From assembly GCF_003265705.1 (NCBI RefSeq), contig NW_020312858.1, positions 6,208,596-6,272,595 of the forward strand: a DNA stretch of 64,000 nt, read 5' to 3'. The first letter of the stretch is position 1. Every line of letters starts with the position of its first letter. Positions 52,263 through 63,720 of this stretch are shown piece by piece. The position numbers were made by a program, and so were the translations under genes. A model generated the notes under the pieces. The model did no database searches, was not told where the DNA came from, and saw only the letters and a list, made by a program, of their open reading frames with translations. The DNA is from Callorhinus ursinus (Eukaryota; Chordata; Mammalia; Carnivora; Otariidae).

Positions 52263-53080
52263 CTATGAGGAAGACACCATGTTTAAGAAAACTGATTCTG
52301 GTAAAGACTGAGACTAAGGTTATCACCTAGCAAGTTCTGGATCTGGGGTTCCAAATCAGGTTGATCTCATCCAAACCAATTTTGTTTCCCTTATACTGGT
52401 GAGCACTTCTTTGAGCAGCTCTTCTGGGAAACAGGTTAGCCATGTGTGGACGCTCCACCTCTGGAAGGTAAAGAAGGATGCAAACTGTCTTTGGGAAGCT
52501 CCAGAGAACATTCTGGAAACTCATTTGAAGCCAGTAGGGGACACATGAACAGCTTGAGGAACAAGAGGGTCACTGCTCCTTTATTTTTTCCCATCAATCA
52601 CTTGAGTCTCTCCTTACATTTTTAGCGTGAACCCCCCAATTTCCAAGGACCACCTGGTATCTTGTTCAGTGAGAGGGGGCCCACTCTGTTTCCAGATGTC
52701 AGGTGCAAGAACTAGAAAGTCTGACAGCCTCCATGGAATTTCATTTCGGTCCTGTCCACATGGTGTCACTGTTGAACACCAGTCCTGTACAGCCCACCCA
52801 GCCCTGGTACCGTGAAGGAGCGATGTTCTGGGGGGCCTAATCCCCGCGCAGCTCACGGTGTGAGGAGCCCCACAATGCACCCATGCAAGCGGGCTCTCAT
52901 TCCAGCACGACTCCAGCGCTTGGATTCCCAAGGCGGGTGGAGGATTGTCTCTAGGACTGTTATTGAAATTGTCTTCCCGGTTTGTGTTCATAGGAGCTCC
53001 ATCCCAGGAAGGTGAGGAGGAGGAGTTTAATCAGATCTGGGGAGACCAGGCAGGGGTTTAGTTACTCCCACAGGGAGGCC
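52263..53080. other. Unassigned; contains the template of the L1 insertion
   Basis: 52334-52373 is the source-like sequence whose inverted copy sits at 50923-50962. No repeat family recognised here. Confidence 0.5.
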
Positions 53081-53084
53081 CTTT

Positions 53085-53340
53085 TTCACCCCTAAGTTTA
53101 AGTGAGGGCCCCTCCAGTATAACCACTCACGGTGCTCTGTGCTTTGATTTAATTGCATTTATCAGATTTGTCATCTTGTGGGTATTTGATATTTGCATTT
53201 GTGTGGTATTTGCATGAGTAGTTGTGCCCCTCTGCAAGCAGGAGTCCCATGGGGGTAGGTGCCGGGCATGATCCCCATTTCTGTATTCCTGAGGCCTAGC
53301 ACGGGGGCTGGACCTTCAGGAGGCTTCGCAGCTATGCATA
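53085..53340 (+). mobile_element. L2 3' end
   Basis: 'cacggtgctctgtgctttga', 'tttaattgcatttatcagat', 'ttgtcatcttgtgggtattt' and 'tgtattcctgaggcctagca' match the L2 3' end. Confidence 0.85.
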
Positions 53341-53555
53341 CGTGATCAGAGGCTGCAGGTCGAACCCCAGCTCCAGTGCAAAACTGTCTTGGCTGTGAGA
53401 TCTGGGGCTCCTTGTCCAATCTCCCTAGGCGTCTGCTTCCCCCTCTGAAAAGTGGAAATAAAAATATACCCACTTCAAAAGGCTGTTGAGAGGACTGAGA
53501 AACATCATGCCTGGCACAGAGCGAATATTCGCTGTACAGTTAATTGGAAAAGTTT
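53341..53555 (+). mobile_element. MIR SINE
   Basis: 'tccctaggcgtctgcttccc', 'cctctgaaaagtggaaataa' and 'catcatgcctggcacagagc' follow MIR. Confidence 0.8.
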
Positions 53556-53560
53556 TTAGC

Positions 53561-53680
53561 TCCTTCCTTCCCTCCTTTCCTTCCTCCTTCCCTCCATCGT
53601 CTCCCTGCTCCCCTCCCTTCCTTCTTGGAGTTTGTGTTTGTGTGTGTATGTACCTATATGTCTCTGTGCATGTGTACACA
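53561..53680. repeat. (TTCC)n tract followed by GT-rich tract
   Basis: 53561-53626 is an imperfect polypyrimidine TTCC/CTCC repeat. 53634-53680 is GT-rich. Purine/pyrimidine asymmetry gives triplex potential. Confidence 0.85.
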
Positions 53681-54055
53681 TCTCCAGCATAGAAGACTTA
53701 TCCTTGCCGGGTGGGACTGTGAGTAAATCTTGGGTAGAAGAGTCTGTGTTACTCATTCAGGAGACCCAGTGCCTGGGAAGCCTGGCCCCGAGAGGGCAGG
53801 TAAGGACAGGGGAGACCTAAGAGCTGTCCTCACCTGCCCTGATGGTGGCTCCGCCCCCGCAAGCCACGGGCAGGGGAGGAGGCCTCGTTTGTAGTGAGGG
53901 CCAAGTACCCACCCACCTGAGTCCGTCCTTCACCTGCGTCATCCTGGGTCCTTCTGGAGCTCCTCCTGGCCCCTAGGCTTGACACTAGAGGCTGTGGAAG
54001 GTTGTTGAGGGGGCTTTCTTTTCTCCCTTGGGAATTGTGCAAGGGCAGTTACCAG
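53681..54055. other. No recognised feature
   Basis: Unassigned. Confidence 0.4.
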
Positions 54056-54057
54056 GG

Positions 54058-54165
54058 AGCCCTGGGGCGGCTACACACTGGTGACCTCGGCAAGTTGTAA
54101 AGCTCTTGGTGCTTCAGTTTTTCTTTTCTTTTCTGTATAATGGGAATTTTTGAGTTAGGAGTAGA
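54058..54165 (+). mobile_element. MIR fragment
   Basis: 'ctggtgacctcggcaagttg' and 'ggtgcttcagtttttctttt', then 'ctgtataatgggaatttttg' match the MIR core. Confidence 0.65.
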
Positions 54166-54377
54166 ACAGAGTCTTAAACACAAACATATACATAGGCCAG
54201 GTAGCCAAATGGGTGAAGCAAGCCAATTTTAGGAAATAATGTTGTGGGGAAAATATCCTGACCCAAAGGGACAGATGTTTTTCAACTTCAGCCAACTGCT
54301 GTTACAGGAGAGGTTTATTCATTCAGAACTTCTAGCTTTCTGTTAGTCACGGCAAGGCAGAAATCTGGATTTTTACA

Positions 54378-54567
54378 GGGGTGCCTGGGGGGGCTCAGTG
54401 TCTTTCTTCAGCTCAGGTCATGATTTCAGGGTCCTAGGATCCAGCCGTGTTGTGGGGCTCCCTGCTCAGCGGAGAGCCTGCTTCTCCCTCTCCCTCTGCC
54501 TGCCGCTCCCCCTGCTTGTGCTCTCTCTCCCTCACCCCATCAAGTAAATAAATAAAATCTTAAAAAA
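54378..54567 (+). mobile_element. Can-SINE
   Basis: Head GGTGCCTGGGGGGGCTCAGT (G-run expanded), body with 'gagcctgcttctccctctcc', tail AAATAAATAAAATCTTAAAA. Perfect 19-bp duplication at 54359-54377 and 54568-54586. Confidence 0.97.
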
Positions 54568-54589
54568 AGAAATCTGGATTTTTACATTC

Positions 54590-55290
54590 AGGTTTTCTAA
54601 AACATTCTATGTGGCACAAGTAAAACATGTCTATGGTCCAGATACGGTAGTTAGGTCAATACTTTGTGACGGGCATATACTAAACACTATATAATATATA
54701 TATTCTCAAACTGGCTGCTGATTCCCCTGGGATGAAAGAGGGAGAGATACAGAAGGGATAGGGAAAGACACAGAGGGAGATGTGGAGAGGAAAGGTAGCC
54801 GGGAATACTCAAGGGAGCTTGAGGGTCAGCGAAGGCAGAGATCTAGCTGTTAACATGTGTCCGGCCTCCATCTGGTACCCATGTGGAGCTCCCAGGACAC
54901 GCTCAGTCTCCCATTGTCACTGTCTCCATGGATGCAGGTAAAACCAGCCCATCGCCTCAATGTTGGGATGTTCAAGATGGGGGCTACCAGGGTGTCTGTA
55001 TCCTCACTTGCCCTTCTGGGATCAGGGGGTAAGATGGGCTCTTGTTTTCCCTCATCTGCCATCACTAAGCTGCAGGAATGGTGTCTCCAGAATGAGCGCA
55101 GTTTAGTTCAAAGGCGGAGGGATTCCTGAGCCACTCAATCTGGCGTCTGATGTCACGGGGCTAAGTCAGCTGACACTGTACTCTCTGGGTTTACAGGTGC
55201 CTTCCAGTACCTTCTGGGGTGGGGGGCAGGGTGGAGAGGTAGGGGTGCATGTCAGTGAGCTCAGTGGCCTGCCTACCCAGATGCTTTCTT
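54590..55290. other. No recognised feature
   Basis: Short TA tract near 54690-54705. Otherwise unassigned. Confidence 0.4.
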
Positions 55291-55294
55291 TCTA

Positions 55295-55410
55295 CTGCAT
55301 CCCAGTCAGTGCCCAGGGAGCTGTAACTGCCCTGGGCAAATGACTTCAACTTCCTGAGCCTCAGTTTCTTCATCTGTAAAATGGGGATAATAACAGCTGG
55401 CTCTCTGGCT
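55295..55410 (+). mobile_element. MIR SINE
   Basis: 'gccctgggcaaatgacttca', 'acttcctgagcctcagtttc' and 'ttcatctgtaaaatggggat' are close to the MIR consensus. Confidence 0.9.
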
Positions 55411-55790
55411 GTCAGAGTGTCTAGTGTGCTCCTCTCTGTCTTTCTCCCCATCCTGCATTTACCAATGTTATGCAGAGCTGACCTCCATGCTCTCTTCTCA
55501 TCCAAGCAAGGGGACTTTCAGAGCAGTTCACCTGAGTCCGGCCCTGCCTCTTCTTCCAGCATCCACCTGGGGGCCTGAAGAGAAAAGGCCCAAGAGGTCT
55601 CTGCTTATTCATGTGGGTCATCTGTTGACACACGTAAGTGGAGACCTCAACACGCTCGCTCTGGAAGAGTTTAGGCTTCTTCAGACTTAGGACTGGCAGA
55701 AAGAGAGGCAGGAGGTGGTTGAGGTTAACGTGGAAATGGGCAAAAACTTCAGAGAAGCTGCAGTGGAAATGCGTGGAATGTGAGTGAATT
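55411..55790. other. No recognised feature
   Basis: Unassigned. Confidence 0.4.
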
Positions 55791-55794
55791 AAGT

Positions 55795-56000
55795 TGAAAA
55801 TATTTTTTGAGCACTGAATATGATTCTAGGCACCTGGGGCAGTGGCAAACGAGATCCATGTAGTCTGGGACCCACTGCTAGAATTCCCAGACCTTGAGGA
55901 AAGACAGACACTGAGCAGAAACCGCAGATGTAGAGAAATCTACAAGAGGAAGCACAAGGCGCTGTGGGAGGAATACAAGAAAACTAGCATGCTTTGGTGC
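55795..56000 (-). mobile_element. L2 fragment, antisense
   Basis: 'tttttgagcactgaatatga' and 'ttctaggcacctggggcagt', then 'ctgtgggaggaatacaagaa' match the antisense L2. Confidence 0.7.
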
Positions 56001-56046
56001 AGAGTCTCTCAGGTGAAGCATGCTGGCATTTTAAATAGTAATAATA

Positions 56047-56237
56047 GGGCGCCTGGGTGGCTCAGTTGGTTAAGCGACTGCCTTCGGCTCAGGTCATGAT
56101 CCTGGAGTCCCGGGATGGAGTCCCGCATCCAGGCTCCCTGCTCAGCAGGGAGTCTGCTTCTCCCTCTGACCCTCTTCCCTCTCGTGCTCTCTATCTCTCA
56201 TTCTCTCTCTCTCGAATAAATAAATAAAATCTTAAAA
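56047..56237 (+). mobile_element. Can-SINE
   Basis: Intact head GGGCGCCTGGGTGGCTCAGT, body, CT-rich stretch and AATAAATAAATAAAATCTTA tail. Perfect 14-bp duplication AAATAGTAATAATA at 56033-56046 and 56238-56251. Among the least diverged copies. Confidence 0.98.
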
Positions 56238-56254
56238 AAATAGTAATAATAATT

Positions 56255-56445
56255 AATGACTAACAATTACTGAGGGCTTACCATCTGCCATGTATTTTGC
56301 ATGCACGATCTCACAAAATCCCTGGCACCAGCCACTGAAGTACAAATTTTACAGAAGCCGTGGCTCTGGAAGGGGAGTGATGCTCCCGGTCAGTGGCCAT
56401 CCAGTGGAGAAAGACAGATTTGGGCTCAAGACCTCATGGTTGTAC
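56255..56445 (-). mobile_element. MIR SINE, antisense
   Basis: 'aacaattactgagggcttac', 'catctgccatgtattttgca' and 'gggctcaagacctcatgg' match the antisense MIR. Confidence 0.7.
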
Positions 56446-57585
56446 AGCACGTGGACACAGAGAACTCTGAGCCCCATCTAGTACTGCCTGAAGGTTGGCA
56501 ACGTGAGAGACACCAAGGGACAACCTCAAGCTTCCCTTCTGTTCTCTTCCTCAAGGGCATGAACAGGTTCTCATGAGGTAGGAGGAGAGACCCTGGAAAA
56601 GCAGACACACTTGAGGAAAGGCTGGACACAGCCAGGAAATGACGGAGGGCTATTTCCATCTCTTCTTAGGTGATCATCTTGTTGTCATTTTCCTTCAGGG
56701 GTGCACAAACTCTGGATTCATTAAAACTTCCTGGGAAGGTATTTCTCTAGGAGGTTCATACTACCTATGAAGCTGGGTCTCCCATGGATGTTTCCAACTT
56801 TCCTTTTTCATTTGGCATCCATTAAGTTTGAAGAGGTGCCCGAGATCTGTCTTCTGAAGAGTGAGGGATGAAAGAAGGAGCCCGATCACCAGCTCTCTGT
56901 ACTGCCTCCTTGGTCTTCATAGAATATCCCAGAGACCAGTCCTTGAACTCAGCAAATGAGGAGGGAGCATACATTTGAAGTCATTCCAACACACAGACAA
57001 TGCCAGAGGCCCATGGAGGGGAAGGAATAGCTCCATGGCATACAGTCATCCCAGACTCAGGCGATAGCATGAAGCTTGACCACTAGAAGGGTGCTTGGTG
57101 TTGGAAGTTATTTTCTTTTCAGACTCTTCAGAGGTGCTTGCCTGCCTGACTGTGGCAAATGTGCCCTGATGGGATCTGATTTACCAAGCAGGGTGAGAGT
57201 TGAGCAGTTTTCCTGGGCCTGGTTGAACCTAATGAGAAGAGGCGCAAGGCACATTTTTAGAACCAACTGGACAACTCCTCTTTGTGGTTCTTAATGTTCA
57301 GACACTTTCTTCTTCTTCTTTTTTTCTTAACTTCTGTTTTCCATCTTCAGCTGGAAGTGGTCAGAACCAAAACTGAAAGCGATGGCACCTAGGAGTGGAG
57401 CTGACCTCTCTTTAGTGGAGCCTCCCGTCTCAGACTGGCCAAGGTGAGGCTTGAGTGGTGGGTCAGTTTGGTGAAGACTTCATAGGACAGCCCGGAATTT
57501 GGTAGTATATTCGAAGAGAATGATGGCCATGTTCTCGATGCTGGGACATGTTCTGGGAACTGGAGATTCAGAGACGGGGACGATA
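56446..57585. other. Long unassigned stretch
   Basis: 1.1 kb without a recognised repeat or convincing open frame. It has a T/C-rich tract near 57305-57330. Confidence 0.38.
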
Positions 57586-57589
57586 TGGC

Positions 57590-57790
57590 CATCCCTGATC
57601 TCTTAGGACTTCAAGGACTGATGCCAGAGAGGACACATAGTCAAATAATATATCTCAGTGTGAGCACTTAAAACAGGGTTTATATAATAAAGTGCTGTGG
57701 TTTTGCATAGAGAGGAATGACTAATTCTGCTGGGTCAGGGAAGGTGGTTGGGGCAAGCTTCAAGAGCTTTGATTTAAACTCTAAAGAACT
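57590..57790 (-). mobile_element. L2 fragment, antisense
   Basis: 'ctctcttaggacttc'-like start ('tctcttaggacttcaagga'), 'ataataaagtgctgtggttt', then 'gggtcagggaaggtggttgg' match the L2 complement. Confidence 0.6.
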
Positions 57791-57870
57791 TGTAACCTGA
57801 ATAAATCTTGACATCCCACATGGCTCAGTCCAGTTTCGGTGTTGTAACATAAGAGGTAGTGAAAAAAGTA

Positions 57871-57891
57871 AACTACTTTTTAAAAGTAGTT
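57871..57891. repeat. 21-bp perfect palindrome
   Basis: Arms AACTACTTTT and AAAAGTAGTT around a single T. Confidence 0.95.
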
Positions 57892-58088
57892 GAAGTCTTT
57901 ATTTAGTTTCTGGAGGAAGTGCTAAACGGGAGAAGGGTACTCTAATGAATATCCTTCCAGTTTTCCAACTCAATATCCTCTACATGGAGCCTCCCCCAAA
58001 CTTCCTCTGCCTCCCAATCTCAACCATCGATACCACAAGCTTCTCTGACTCTCAGGTCTCTCTTATTTTTTTAAAAATGCATCTCCTC

Positions 58089-58281
58089 AGGGCACCTGGG
58101 TGGCTCAGTCGGTTAAAGTGTCTGCTTTCAGCTGAGATCTGGATCCCAGGGTCCTGGGATTGAGTACTGCCTCGGGCTCCCTGCTCAATGGGGAGCCTGC
58201 TTCTCCCTCTCCCTCTGCCTGTCACTTCGCCTGTTTGTGCTCTGTGTGTGTGTGTGTCAAATAAATAAATAAAATATTTAA
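58089..58281 (+). mobile_element. Can-SINE
   Basis: Head GGGCACCTGGGTGGCTCAGT, body, a (GT)n expansion and AAATAAATAAATAAAATATT tail. Perfect 16-bp duplication AAAAATGCATCTCCTC at 58073-58088 and 58282-58297. Confidence 0.98.
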
Positions 58282-58559
58282 AAAAATGCATCTCCTCCAT
58301 GTTAACCTATACCTCAGCTCCTTGTTAAATGGATAACTCAGTCTCTGCATTCTGTAGGCATCTTAATGAAAGATAGTGCCCTGATTCCACCTCCTGAGGA
58401 AGTGGGGAGGGGAGGAGATCCTGAATACTCATCTTTTCATGATTTTTATTCTTGTTGCTGTTCAATGGGGTTTAACTAAGGTGGGAATTGGGAAAAAGCA
58501 CACCCTGGCAAAGGCACAGGACCGTAAAAGAACACTGTGCATTTAGGTGTGAACAGAGC

Positions 58560-58905
58560 TGGGGACGCTCATGAGGAAGTAGGAGGGAGGTAAGGTTGGA
58601 GAGGTTAAGAAGGGCCAGATTGTGAATGATCTTGAGGCCAAGGACTAGGAGTCTGGATTTGATCCTAAGAGTAATGGAATCTGTTGAAGGTTTTTTGATA
58701 GTTTGTTTTTAATTTGGACAGGATGGGATCAGATTTGCATTTTAGGAAGATGACTCTGGTAGCTTGTAGGAAGTTTGGGTGGAGGGGAGGAGGGACTGGT
58801 AGCCAGAAAGCCAGTCGGGAAACTGTTGCAAATACCGGGGAATGAGACCTGAATTGGCATGACCATGGAGGTGGAAAGGAGGGAATGGATGTCAGACCTA
58901 TTTCA
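58560..58905 (-). mobile_element. L2 fragment, antisense
   Basis: 'gggccagattgtgaatgatc', 'gatcctaagagtaatggaat', 'gatgggatcagatttgcatt' and 'aagatgactctggtagcttg' are the L2 complement in order. Confidence 0.85.
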
Positions 58906-59315
58906 AGATGGAACAGGCAGGGGACATGGCTTCACATGCTCACTAGTACTCACTCATTTGTCAAGGTGATTGTGAAAGAAGGTATCAGATTTAATACACA
59001 TGGATCTCCTGTGCCTCGACACCCAGCCTGTGTGCACAGTAGGGAGATTACACCTGTAATTAATTACAAGTCCAGGCTTGGGAGCCTCTTGCTGAAGAAA
59101 TGGACCAATGGATTCAGAACAAGCATCTGGGTGGGGCTTACACACATTCCCAGCTTTCCTGGCAGCTTCCCACACACACTCTGGTCTCCAAGGACCAGCC
59201 TGGCAGTACTGTTCTCTTTCTCAACCCACTGCTCCTCCCTGCCTGGCTTGAAATCTAGGTGGAGGCCATAAGGACTTCTTTCCCAGGGTGCATCCAAGAG
59301 AGTGGAGGACAAGAG
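58906..59315. other. Unassigned; homeodomain-dimer-like palindrome at 59055-59068
   Basis: TGTAATTAATTACA is a perfect 14-bp palindrome of two TAAT cores. No repeat recognised. A 128-codon frame has no known product. Confidence 0.4.
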
Positions 59316-59317
59316 AC

Positions 59318-59530
59318 ATGACCTTCAGAGACAGACAGATCAGAACTCAAGTCTAAACCCTACCGGCTTGGTGAGTCACCTCACCTCTCACAGCTCCAGT
59401 TTGTCATCTAGAGAATGGGAAAGAGTACCTCTCTTAAAAGGTGGTAACATTATGAGATAACTCAGATGTAAAGACCCCTAGCCATGCGCTTGCCTCATAG
59501 TAGGTGCTTGATAAATGTTAATTTGATTCC
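59318..59530 (+). mobile_element. MIR SINE, near full length
   Basis: 'tgagtcacctcacctctcac' and 'tttgtcatctagagaatggg', then 'gcctcatagtaggtgcttga' and 'taaatgttaatttgat' match MIR. Confidence 0.88.
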
Positions 59531-59630
59531 ACTGAATTTGGCTTCCATTGTAGCCCCAAGTTATTTCTTAGGTGGAGAAGAAACTGTCTGGTTAACTGTT
59601 TTAATGCTCATTTTCATTCTATAGGTGAAG

Positions 59631-59663
<33 letters not shown>

Positions 59664-59687
59664 CACACACACGCACACACACACACA
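59631..59687. repeat. (AC)n microsatellite with two GC interruptions
   Basis: About 28 AC units interrupted by GC steps near 59656 and 59672. Confidence 0.97.
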
Positions 59688-59689
59688 AG

Positions 59690-60525
59690 ATAAACACTGT
59701 GAAATATGGTTTGTACTATCCTGCAGCTGGAAACTTGCCCCACTTCAAGCTAGATCCTGACTTCTGGCTCCAAAGAACTTTCAGAGATGAGGTATCCACA
59801 GCACTGAGTTGGCCAAAGGGCCTGAGAAGTTGGATTCTAAGGGTTGCCATAGAAAGCTTGCATCCCTGAGTTTTCAAAAAAAAAGACTGTTTTCAGTCCT
59901 CTTAGGTAGAGTCGCTGGCAAGTGCTCCCCTCGACAGGAGGTCAGTCCATAGGAGGTCGGACCAGTTCATTATGGTCTCAGGATGGAATCACACCCCTCT
60001 GCTGCAACTGTAGCAGGGGAAAAGGAAGGAACCATATCTCAGACTCTGAAGATGAGACACTAGAGCCTTTTGCCTATAGCTCTCAGGCTAGGGACTTAAT
60101 AAAGAAAACCTCGGGGAATCTTGTCTTCCTGCCATGAGGGCCAACTGAACCCCTGAAAGTTGTATCAGGAAAGGGCTTTATATTTTACGGACACTTAATT
60201 CAGTGTTGAAGCAAAAAGGAAGAGAGGAAATAAAAAACGGAAGCACACAGATGATTTTGGCCATTGAGCTGCTCAGTCAGCATAGGCCGGGAGTGAGCTG
60301 GGTGGGGAGAAGTTAATCTGCTAGCTGGGTGTCAGCTTCAAGTCTTGCAGTACCAGCTGTGATTCTGGGAGTTCAAGGTTTGAATATTTTCATGCAACAT
60401 TGACCTGGGTGCCCATCTATTTTATCCTTTAATGCTCAAGTGAAGAAATGGTGATTTGTTCCAATACTGGAGACAAATCTGACCTTGTGGACAGATTGAG
60501 AAAATGTGTGTGAGTCCCCCCAGTA
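59690..60525. other. Long unassigned stretch
   Basis: No repeat or convincing coding frame. 60180-60245 is AT-rich. Confidence 0.4.
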
Positions 60526-60529
60526 TGGA

Positions 60530-60905
60530 TCCCGGGTAGTGATTAGTGATGCTTGCTAGCTCCCAACTCTTTTTGTTTTCCTCCTATGTACACAGAGGAC
60601 TGTACAACTCTGTGTTTGGGTGGAGTGTGTGACAGGTTCTAACTCATGCATTATGTGCATTACTACTGGGTCAAAATATTTAATTGCCGGGCAAGAATCT
60701 CCAAAGCTGTCTCTTTCCCTTTGGCATGGTGGCAATTGGTGGCTGCTTTGTAATCCTGGGACCCTGAGCAACTGACAAATGGAACCTCCCTGCCTATCTG
60801 TGGGAAACGTGACACTGAAGAGACATCAATCTTTATGGTTTTACCTGAGATTTTTGGGCTTGCTTGTTATAGCGGCATAACCCAACACAACCTGACTGGT
60901 ATGAA
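60530..60905 (+). mobile_element. Old LTR remnant (MaLR/ERVL-like)
   Basis: The end resembles the LTR tail '...tttatggttttacctgagat', 'ttgcttgttatagcggcata' and 'acccaacacaacctgactgg'. The upstream part is too diverged to place. Confidence 0.45.
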
Positions 60906-61004
60906 GATTGTTTACAAGGGGATATTGGGTACTCGTGATTGTCACCTTATACTGTGACTTTACAATCTACATTGTGGTGGCTCCATTTGAGTAGCAACAG
61001 GTAC

Positions 61005-61225
61005 CAGCAGGTACCTTATTCTGTTCTAAGCACTGTGCTTGGTGCTTCACGCACATTACTGTATTAAATCCTTACCACTCCTCCATGAGATTGATCAAAC
61101 CATTCCCAGATGAGGAAATGAGCATCGAGTGGTTAGATATTACACCGAATTTAAAATGAAAGGGATGAATTTTAAGGTCTGGTTTTCCTGACACAAAAGC
61201 TAGTGTTCTCTCTATTCCATCATTT
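61005..61225 (-). mobile_element. MIR SINE, antisense
   Basis: 'tctaagcactgtgcttggtg', 'cacattactgtattaaatcc' and 'attcccagatgaggaaatga', then 'aaaagctagtgttctctcta' follow the antisense MIR. Confidence 0.82.
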
Positions 61226-61745
61226 TGTCCTGGCCTCCTCAGAGCTAGTGCTAGGTGGCTGGGGGTTTGGCAATGGAACTGCCTGCCAGCCTTTGGGCAG
61301 CCTGATGCCAACGCAGTCGCTGCCATGTGCCAAGACTCCAGGTACGTCCACTTCCCCCACACCACCTCCTACACTGATGATATTTACTCTTGCCACCCTG
61401 GCAGGGCGTTCTACTGCCTAATTACCATCTAGAAACCTCTGAGGGTGGAAAACACAATGTTCAGTGCTTAATGGTTAAAGGATTCATGTCAAGTCTAGAG
61501 GAGACTGGGAGACGTGAGTGTCATTGGCCTAGGGCAGGCCTGGGACAGTAGGGGTTCAGACCAACAAAGGTACACTGTGTGAAAGAAGGGCAGGGACAAA
61601 GGCTCTGCAGTGTCTGCTCAGGCTAAAGGCGGGATTCGTATACTATCTGAGTCATGTGGCTGTGGGGACCATGACCCACCACTGCCACTCCTACATCTCC
61701 CTCTGGGGCCAAACCTGTGTTTTTGTCATGCTACCAAACATACAG
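61226..61745. other. No recognised feature
   Basis: Unassigned. Confidence 0.4.
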
Positions 61746-61749
61746 CAAC

Positions 61750-61980
61750 CCATTTACTGAGCATTTACTATGTGCCTGGAACCTGACCTGGGAGTCTGAG
61801 CATCACAGTCTCATGTATTCGTGATCACCATGGAGGTGGGCACTTATCCCTGTTCGGAATCTGAGGCTCAGAGGGTAAGGTGACTTATTCAAGGATGCAG
61901 GACTGGTGGGCGGCAGATCTGAACCCAGGTCTGTCTGGCTCCTAAGCCTGGGCTTTTAAACTCATGCAGCCACGTGTCTC
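61750..61980 (-). mobile_element. MIR SINE, antisense
   Basis: 'tgagcatttactatgtgcct', 'gttcggaatctgaggctcag' and 'cagatctgaacccaggtctg', then 'tctggctcctaagcctgggc' match the antisense MIR. Confidence 0.88.
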
Positions 61981-62119
61981 CTTTGAACAATGTTTGGAAG
62001 AACAAAGCCAGGTAGTTTTGGAATCAAAATGATCTGACTCTGAAACCTCAGACCATGAAGCTAAGCCTTTTAATCTGTCTGAATCATGGTGACCACTTCT
62101 TTAAGGTAGGAATTGTGAC

Positions 62120-62170
62120 TAGATAGATAGATAGATAGATAGATAACTATATATATATATATATAGTTAT
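62120..62170. repeat. (TAGA)n tract joined to a 28-bp perfect AT palindrome
   Basis: About six TAGA units (62120-62145) run into a self-complementary AT stretch at 62143-62170, able to extrude as a cruciform. Confidence 0.95.
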
Positions 62171-62224
62171 AAAATTATAAAATTTGTGGCTTTCCTAAAG
62201 GTTCTTGGCTCTTGGCTTTGGAAG

Positions 62225-62400
62225 ACAGTTCATGATGATCCTCTGTACCCCAGGCTTAGGAAGTCATCACTCTCTTGACTATCTCCTAAGATGGGCAGCT
62301 CACCACCTCGCAAGGCATCCCTGTCCGAAGTTGTAAGGCACGCCGTCTTGGAGAGCTCTGCCCGAGTAAAGTTGCAGCCAAGGAACAGCCCTCACCCCCA
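62225..62400 (+). mobile_element. Possible CR1/L3-type LINE fragment
   Basis: 'gatgggcagctcaccacctc' and 'gcaaggcatccctgtccgaa', then 'ttggagagctctgcccgag' resemble the L3/CR1 phrase '..gagctcactacctcacgaggcagccc..'. Diverged. Confidence 0.45.
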
Positions 62401-63135
62401 GGGGATGGGCGAAGAGTAGGAGGAAGAGAGGGGGTGGTCATTTAATGGCTGCGTCCTGGTGGGTGTCCAGGGGGACACGCCTGTGATGGCATGACTAGAT
62501 GGTGATGCCGGGCCATTTTCCTAATTGGCATTAATGACACCATCTAGTCTGAACATCCACCTCCTGCTTTCTCTCCTGCCACACCTTGCTGAATCTCTGC
62601 TCTGAATGGTGACACCTGACCTGTCGATATCCCAACTTGTCTGGCCAACACCAGTTTCTAGAAGCTGGGGCAAAGGATGTCCCTTTCCAGATCCAGACTA
62701 GGTTCTGGTCTCCGTTGCCCTGGACACAAGTGAAGGTCTGGTTTTCTTCCCAAGTGGGTATGATAGGCCCCCTGTGGCCCAGGTAATGGTCTGGAGAAGA
62801 ATGCGCTCCTCGCTGCTTTGACACGGTGTCCGGGGGCTGGAGGCTGACTGCCAGCCAACCCTCAGACTGTATGGAGACAGAGAGAAGCAGAGACCTGGAG
62901 ATCTACGGACAGAGGGAGGCACAGGAAATCCAAATGAGCAATAAGAGGGAGAGAAGGAAGGAAAGGTGGAAGGTAGGCAGGAAGAAAACCATAGTACATA
63001 CCTCCACGAATGTTGTTTTTGGGGAGGCTGAGTTCCTGAGGTACCCCCTCTTCCCACCCTTCCCTCCCTCACTCTCTTCATTTTACCTTAGTTATACCGA
63101 GACTCTTCAGTCCTAACGGGTGGCTGGGAAGAAGA
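62401..63135. other. No recognised feature
   Basis: Unassigned. Purine-rich 62870-62990. Shadow frames of up to 127 codons. Confidence 0.38.
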
Positions 63136-63139
63136 GAAA

Positions 63140-63245
63140 ACACGAGTGCTTTCACTCTGCCACTTAGCTGAGTCACTTTAGGCAAGTGTCTTGCCATCTC
63201 TGAAATGTAATCTTTGCTATAAAATGGAGATCTTCCCTCCCGGAT
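63140..63245 (+). mobile_element. MIR fragment
   Basis: 'tctgccacttagctgagtca' and 'ctttaggcaagtgtcttgcc', then 'gctataaaatggagatcttc' match the MIR core. Confidence 0.8.
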
Positions 63246-63540
63246 GGACACAGAGCTGCCCTGGGTTGTACTGTCCATGTTCCTTGGACTCTGGGGGATC
63301 TTCAGAGGAAAGTTAGGGTCATGCCTCATAGGGCAAGGCCTGCAGGGCCAAGGCTGGGCTGCCTCACATGGGACAGCCGCGTCCCTTGAGAACATTTCTT
63401 GCTATCCGTGGGCAAAGGCCTGAGTATTCCTGGGGCCTGAGTCCCTCTGTGGGTCCCAGCAGTGGCTGCTGAGAGGACAGCCAGGGACACGGGAGCGGCG
63501 CGTTGGGGTGGGGCCTGGCAGGAGAGCATGGCTGGGCCCA
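63246..63540. other. No recognised feature
   Basis: GC-rich unassigned. Confidence 0.4.
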
Positions 63541-63544
63541 GTTA

Positions 63545-63655
63545 CTGTGTACTGAGCACTCTGCCCTGTTTTTGGCTGGTACTCCTTTTATTAAATTTAT
63601 GAGGTGGGTTTTATCATCCCCATTTTACTGATGGGGAAACTGAGGCACAGAGAAA
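63545..63655 (-). mobile_element. MIR fragment, antisense
   Basis: 'gtgtactgagcactctgccc' and 'tcatccccattttactgatg', then 'gggaaactgaggcacagaga' match the antisense MIR. Confidence 0.85.
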
Positions 63656-63656
63656 C

Positions 63657-63720
63657 GTGTGCGTGTGTGTTTGAGTGCGTGTGCACGTGTGTTTGTGTAC
63701 GTGTGCGCGTGTGTTTGAGT
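63657..63720. repeat. GT-rich imperfect repeat with a recurring 16-bp word
   Basis: A near-identical 16-mer ending GTGTGTTTGAGT occurs at 63661-63676 and 63705-63720 inside a GT/CG alternating tract. Confidence 0.85.
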
